Source of the DNA: Branchinecta lynchi
Lineage: Eukaryota > Arthropoda > Branchiopoda > Anostraca > Branchinectidae
DNA: 64,000 bases
Reading direction: 5' to 3'
Assembly (NCBI GenBank): GCA_023053575.1
Contig: JAKZAP010000003.1
Location: 9,338,561 to 9,402,560, forward strand
Each line of letters starts with the position of its first letter. Position 1 is the stretch's first letter. Shown here one piece after another: positions 59,815-64,000 of this stretch. The translations under genes and the position numbers were made by a program. Under the pieces are notes generated by a model, which was not told where the DNA came from, searched no databases, and saw nothing but the letters and a program-made list of their open reading frames with translations.

Positions 59815-61234
59815 AGTACAAGCAGGGGCGTCGCAAGGGGGGGGGGGTGCTGCACCCCCCCCCCCCCCAAGGGGCCCAAATTTTACTAAAATTGTTCATT
59901 ATTTTTTAAATAGCACAACTGTTCGATATATTTACGGGGATTCGGTAGTTATACAGAATCCCAAATAAGCTATTGGTTCAAAATTATTCGGTATCATGAT
60001 TGGGATTCGGTAATTTATTCAGGATAATTTCCAGGATTAGGAAGTCAACCACGAATCCTGACTTCGTATTTCGGTATAATGATCGGGATTCGGTATAATT
60101 GCCAGTATTCGATAGTTATCACGAATTTGGTGAGAGAATTTACTGAAATCATTTGGTTGTTTTTCGATGCCGGAACTATTCGGTATATTTATGGAGATTC
60201 CGTAGTTACACAGAATCCCAAATAAGCTATTGGTTCAAAATTATTCGGTATCATGATTGGGATTCGGTAATTTATTCAGGATAATTTCCAGGATTAGGAA
60301 GTCAACCACGAATCCTGACTTCGTTCCAGTTTCGACGAAAGTATACAGAATAAGAATATTGTTCGGTAGTCTTTCGATACCAAAATAATTCGGTACAACA
60401 ACCGGGATACGGTAGTTACAGGCTATCGATCTAAACTTATTCGGTATAATAACTGCGATCCGGTAATTTATTCATTATAATTGCCAGGACTCGGACGTTA
60501 CCACGAACCTTGAAACTCAGAAGAGGTCGTGTGAAGCACTGGTAGCAGACAAAAGGGATTATCTATGATACCGTCGATAGTCCTTACTTTTACTTTGGAT
60601 CCCCAAAAGAATATCTAATCATAATATTTCGAAAATTCCGCCTGCACCGTAATATTCTCTATTTTGTGGAAGGGCGCGTCATTTGACGGGGGTTTTAAGC
60701 CAGTTTTAGGATTGAGATTTTGAAAGATTAAAGGCTAGAATTTGGATGGAAATTAAATCTGGCAGGAAAAAGCAAAAAAAAATGTCGCATGCGGCGCTCA
60801 CTTTGTGTGATTATGGGTGGTATATTAACTAGACTACACTTGCTGCTGCTGCCGGAACGTCGCTCCATCCGTGCCTCGTTTTTGTTGCAATAGCGCTGCC
60901 GCATCGCTGCTGCAGCACTTCTTTGCTTTTGCACAATATGCGTTTTTGGACTCACTTTCTTCTTGGTTGAAGCGGCAGCGCTGCAGCGTCTTACAGGGAA
61001 GCACGGACTTGGTCTGTGAGCAAGTCCGCGATTCTCGAGAAGCGCTCCGTCTTCCTCGGAAGTATCTGCAGTGCAAAAACGAATGTAGAAAGAATCGGCC
61101 GAGAAGTGGACCTGCAGCATGCAACAAAAACGAAGCTCCGGTTTTTGGAACTTGGTAACATTTTTGAAAGGTTCGGTAAAATTTGGGCTCTGCATCCCCC
61201 ACCAAAAACGCAATCCGACGCCCCTGAGTACAAG
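59815..61234. mobile_element. hAT element with 8-bp duplication AGTACAAG
   Basis: The element proper is 59823-61226 (1404 bp). Both ends start CAGGGGCGTCG, followed after a C/G-rich insert by 'gcccaaattttac' on each side. AGTACAAG flanks both sides (59815-59822, 61227-61234). The left half contains a tandem array of ATTCGGTA-rich units; the right half contains a 161-codon open frame on the minus strand (60728-61213). No hAT transposase motif was recognised. Confidence 0.9.
59935..60520. repeat. Tandem array with 256-bp period inside the hAT element
   Basis: A segment of about 113 bp starting 'cagaatcccaaataagctat' at 59955 recurs essentially unchanged at 60211. A third, diverged unit starts near 60425. 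The word 'attcggta' and its variants occur about a dozen times. Confidence 0.85.
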
Positions 61235-61339
61235 TAAAAAGTTAAACCAGAACCCTCCCCCCTAACTTGTATGATGTGGGTCCTGTAAAAAGTAAATTTT
61301 GCTTAAAAGTATTTTTTGTACTCTGCGGTTAAGAGGAGT

Positions 61340-62810
61340 TCTTTAACGGATGGTCGGACCGGAGAGTGACGATGTCTTAACCCAATGACGTCAAGCTTCT
61401 GACGCTCCAGCATAGTTTTATCGTCCTAGCACATCTGGAAGTACCTTAAACCACGATTGCCGGAATTCAGGACACCCCCTACAGCCCCCCCCCCCCTCTG
61501 TTAATCCGGTCCGATTATGTCACTGATGACTTGTGGCTGTACTTCCCACCAAGTTTCATCCTGATCGCTCCACTCTATGCGTGTCACAAGATGTCCGGTT
61601 CCCCCCTACCCCCCCCCTCATCAGATCCGGTCTGGACTTGAAATGGGACGTGTTGAGACATAAAGGTCTTTCAAGATATCAAGTTTCGTTAAGATCCGAT
61701 AACCCATTCAAAAGTTACGCATGCTACTAATTTCCGGATTCTGCCGTCTCCCCCTCCCCCCACGATAGTCAGATCGGGCAAGTGACTGTTTCAAAGTTAA
61801 TCTGGTCGGGCCCCTGAGATGCCTGCCAAGTTGTATCGTCCTAGCCCAACTGGAAGTACATTAACTACGGATCGCCGGGATTTCGGAACCCCCCTCCACC
61901 ACCCCTCACAGTGTCCGAATCCGGTCAAGTCCTGTCAGTGATGTATCTAGAGCGTGTGCTTGTTCTTCGCACCAAGTTTCATCCAGATCGCTCCAATCTG
62001 AGAGTTTCACATGATTTCCGGTTCTCCCCTCCGACCCCCCCCCCCCCCCCAGATTCGTCGGATCCGATCCCGACTTGAAACGAGAAATCTTAGACAAGAG
62101 ATTTTTCCAGACATCAAGCTTCATTAAGATCCGATCACCCGTTCCAAAGTTATGCATGTCCCTATTTTCCGGATTCCGCCCCCCCCCCCCCCCCCCCCGA
62201 TGGTCGGACCGGGTAAGTAATTATGTCCAAATTAGTTCTATCAGGTCCCTGATATGCCTGCGAAGTTTTATCGTCCTAGCCCACCTGGAAGTACATTAAC
62301 TACGGATCACCGGAATTCCGGAATCCCCCCTACAACTCCCCCCACAGTGTCCTAATCCGGTCAAGTTATGTCAGTGATTTATCTAGAGCTTGTGCTTGTT
62401 CTTACCACTAAGTTTCATCCCGATCGCTCCACTCTGAGAGTTCCACACGATTTCCGGCTCCCCCCTCCAACTCCCCCCAGATCCATCGGATCCGGTCCGG
62501 ACTTGAAATGAGACATCTAAGACACGAGATCTTTCCAGATATTAAGTTTCGTTAAGATCCGACCACCCGTTTGAAAGTTATGAATGTCCCTATTTTCAGG
62601 ATTCAACCCCCTCCCCCACGATGGTCAGATCGGGCAAGTGACTATTTCCATGTTAGTTTGGTCGGGTCCCTGATGTGCTTGCCAAGTTTCATCGTCCTAG
62701 CATATCTGGAAGTACCCTAACTTCCAAACACCGGACTAACCGACCGACCGACGGAAATGTGATCGGTATATGGCACTTGGCCGGAAGGCAAGTGCCATAA
62801 AAATAAGATG
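61340..62810 (+). repeat. C-run-anchored tandem-repeat element (family B), best-preserved copy
   Basis: The phrase 'ctggaagtac' recurs at about 61435, 61850, 62284 and 62706, giving periods of about 415, 434 and 422 bp. Each unit carries, in order, 'accaagtttcatcc', 'gatttccggttc', a C-run, 'ggatccggtccgga', 'catcaagtttcattaagatc', 'cggattc', a second C-run, 'gatggtcggatcggg' and 'aagtttcatcgtcctagc'. The array ends with (GACC)n, 'gtgatcgg' and a hairpin at 62769-62799. Confidence 0.88.
62769..62799. other. Terminal hairpin of family B element
   Basis: The arms TATGGCACTTG and CAAGTGCCATA form an 11-bp perfect stem with a 9-base loop, immediately after the tetranucleotide microsatellite. Related hairpins or half-hairpins end other family B copies (35080-35105, 49813-49826). 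A 3' hairpin is a feature of Helitron/Helentron elements. Confidence 0.8.
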
Positions 62811-64000
62811 CTGAGCGTGAGTATGGTGTCTGTACAAATTTTTATCTGTGCCAGACCAAAACCGAGGAACTCAGTCAAGATTATGCTCTTATCCCGTATA
62901 ACTTTAATAGAAGTATATCTCTGCAAGTGAGCAGTTCAACTCTGTGGCAGTGGTTTGCTCCCTAATACTCAGACCACTCCCCTTGTACAAAGAGTTCAGA
63001 ACATCCTGAACATTGGAGGCTAGATGAATTGGTTTTACCCAGATTCTTTCTGCTAACCAGAATCCGGTTGGCCGCCACTTCTCCAGTTTTCAGTCAACGA
63101 GGGATGGTGTTTACATATAATTTCCGTGGACGACATTGTCCAATGCGCAGACGAAGGAGTTTTGAGTCCCGATGTCCCCTCCCGTCCTTCCCCCTTAAGA
63201 ATAATGAATAGACCTAGTAAGAAGTCCTTATTCAAGACCGATCCCATTGTTCGCTTGTGAGAAGTTCATGACTTTTTCACGGGTTTGTTGATTATTACGG
63301 TGGGTTTTCACAAGAAATGAAAATAACTGACGTAAAACAAGTTCATATGAAAGACTGACTCACTTATAGAGTTCCAGCCCCCGGTAACATCCACTGATAG
63401 TGCAGAATAATTATACGGCACATGAGTTTTCTTAAAGTGAGAAACCCCTCTTAATATGCCGAACATCCTTTCTGCTAAGCTTAATCTACAGAGGAATCAA
63501 AGGTAGGTTATTTCCGATGTTCGTCAAGTTCAATCAGTACAAGAATCTAATTTGCAAGACAACAAGAATTTCCATCTTCCGGATATGAAACCACGTATCT
63601 AAATCGCACTCTAATTGCCTTCAAATGCAATGCAACCCTGACTAACCTGATTCATCCCCATCAGTTAACCATCAAAGCTGTAAAAAATCGCCTACAAACC
63701 TGTTGGACACGGTTGGTGTGACGCTTAGACATGATTGCGTAGTGAGGGGGCACAAACTCCCGAAAACTGCAGCGAAAATTGCATTTTTCTTGCGAAAATT
63801 CGCCATATTTTCCAATTTTTCCGTATTTTTTAATTTTGCGAAATATTTCAATTTTTTGGAATATTCGCAATTTTCGAGAGGCCTCCGAATATTTCAATTT
63901 TGCGAATGTTCGATTGAATTTTTCAATTGAAAAATTCGCTTTTTACATCTACAGCTGAAGCACATTAAAAGACAAAACTTGAAAAATTTTGCCTGCGGCG
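62811..64000. other. Right end of window, no gene recognised
   Basis: No exon was recognised, including the missing N-terminal LIN52 exon. The last 250 bp are rich in 'aattttgcgaa' and 'tttcaattttt' words, partly inverted ('ttgaatttttcaattgaaaa'). Confidence 0.4.

Noticed and set aside
57265..64000. Search for the missing LIN52 first exon (LxSxExL ... LWPE region)
   Set aside because: Minus-strand candidates with a Trp-Pro pair were checked near 59243 and 59540 but do not continue into the expected residues or a donor.

Overview
The window is eukaryotic genomic DNA from an animal, probably a marine invertebrate. Its genes have signal-bearing, spliced structures with GT-AG introns in consistent phase, and the products (SEL1L, LIN52, a PLEKHJ1-like PH protein) are metazoan in type. 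The space between exons is filled with hAT, PIF/Harbinger-like, Tc1-like and non-LTR elements and with tandem-repeat elements of the kind often seen in marine invertebrates. I cannot name the phylum from the sequence. There are no prokaryotic operons, CRISPR arrays or phage genes.

Layout. From 38.35 kb down to the left edge, the minus strand carries the first four recognised coding exons of SEL1L, the lumenal adaptor of the HRD1 ER-associated degradation ligase: 38348-37829, 36282-36124, 15751-15528 and 2321-2123. The reading frame joins perfectly across all three introns (about 1.5, 20.4 and 13.2 kb), and the rest of the gene lies beyond base 1. At 50.9-51.5 kb the plus strand carries a PLEKHJ1-like PH-domain gene with its whole coding sequence in one exon and a splice acceptor in its 5' UTR. 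At 57.26-54.67 kb the minus strand carries the last two coding exons of LIN52, a MuvB/DREAM subunit; its first exon(s) were not found and are probably beyond 64 kb. The three genes have unrelated jobs (ER quality control, an unknown PH-domain role, cell-cycle transcription) and show no functional clustering.

Most of the remaining DNA is mobile or repetitive. Four hAT-type elements have intact 8-bp target-site duplications (19395-20094, 39443-41784, 56082-56870, 59823-61226). Two PIF/Harbinger-like miniature elements have TTA/TAA duplications (14884-15354, 58657-59042). A roughly 8.7-kb TTAA-flanked element (22953-31675) sits inside a giant inverted-repeat structure (about 16.99-32.25 kb) in SEL1L intron 2. 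There are two non-LTR retrotransposon remnants. Two families of tandem-repeat-bearing elements look like Helentron/pearl-type non-autonomous elements: one with units of about 420 bp anchored on C-runs, the other with units of about 137 bp bounded by GGGATCCC palindromes.

The most informative features are insertion events that can be read against their own empty sites in the same window. The TTAA element interrupts a block whose uninterrupted copy is at 21.87 kb. The Harbinger-like element at 58.66 kb has an empty paralogous site at 53.7 kb. The hAT element at 19.4 kb accounts almost exactly for the extra length in a 560-bp higher-order repeat. I found no convincing new multi-gene biological system; the novelty here is in the repeat architecture.
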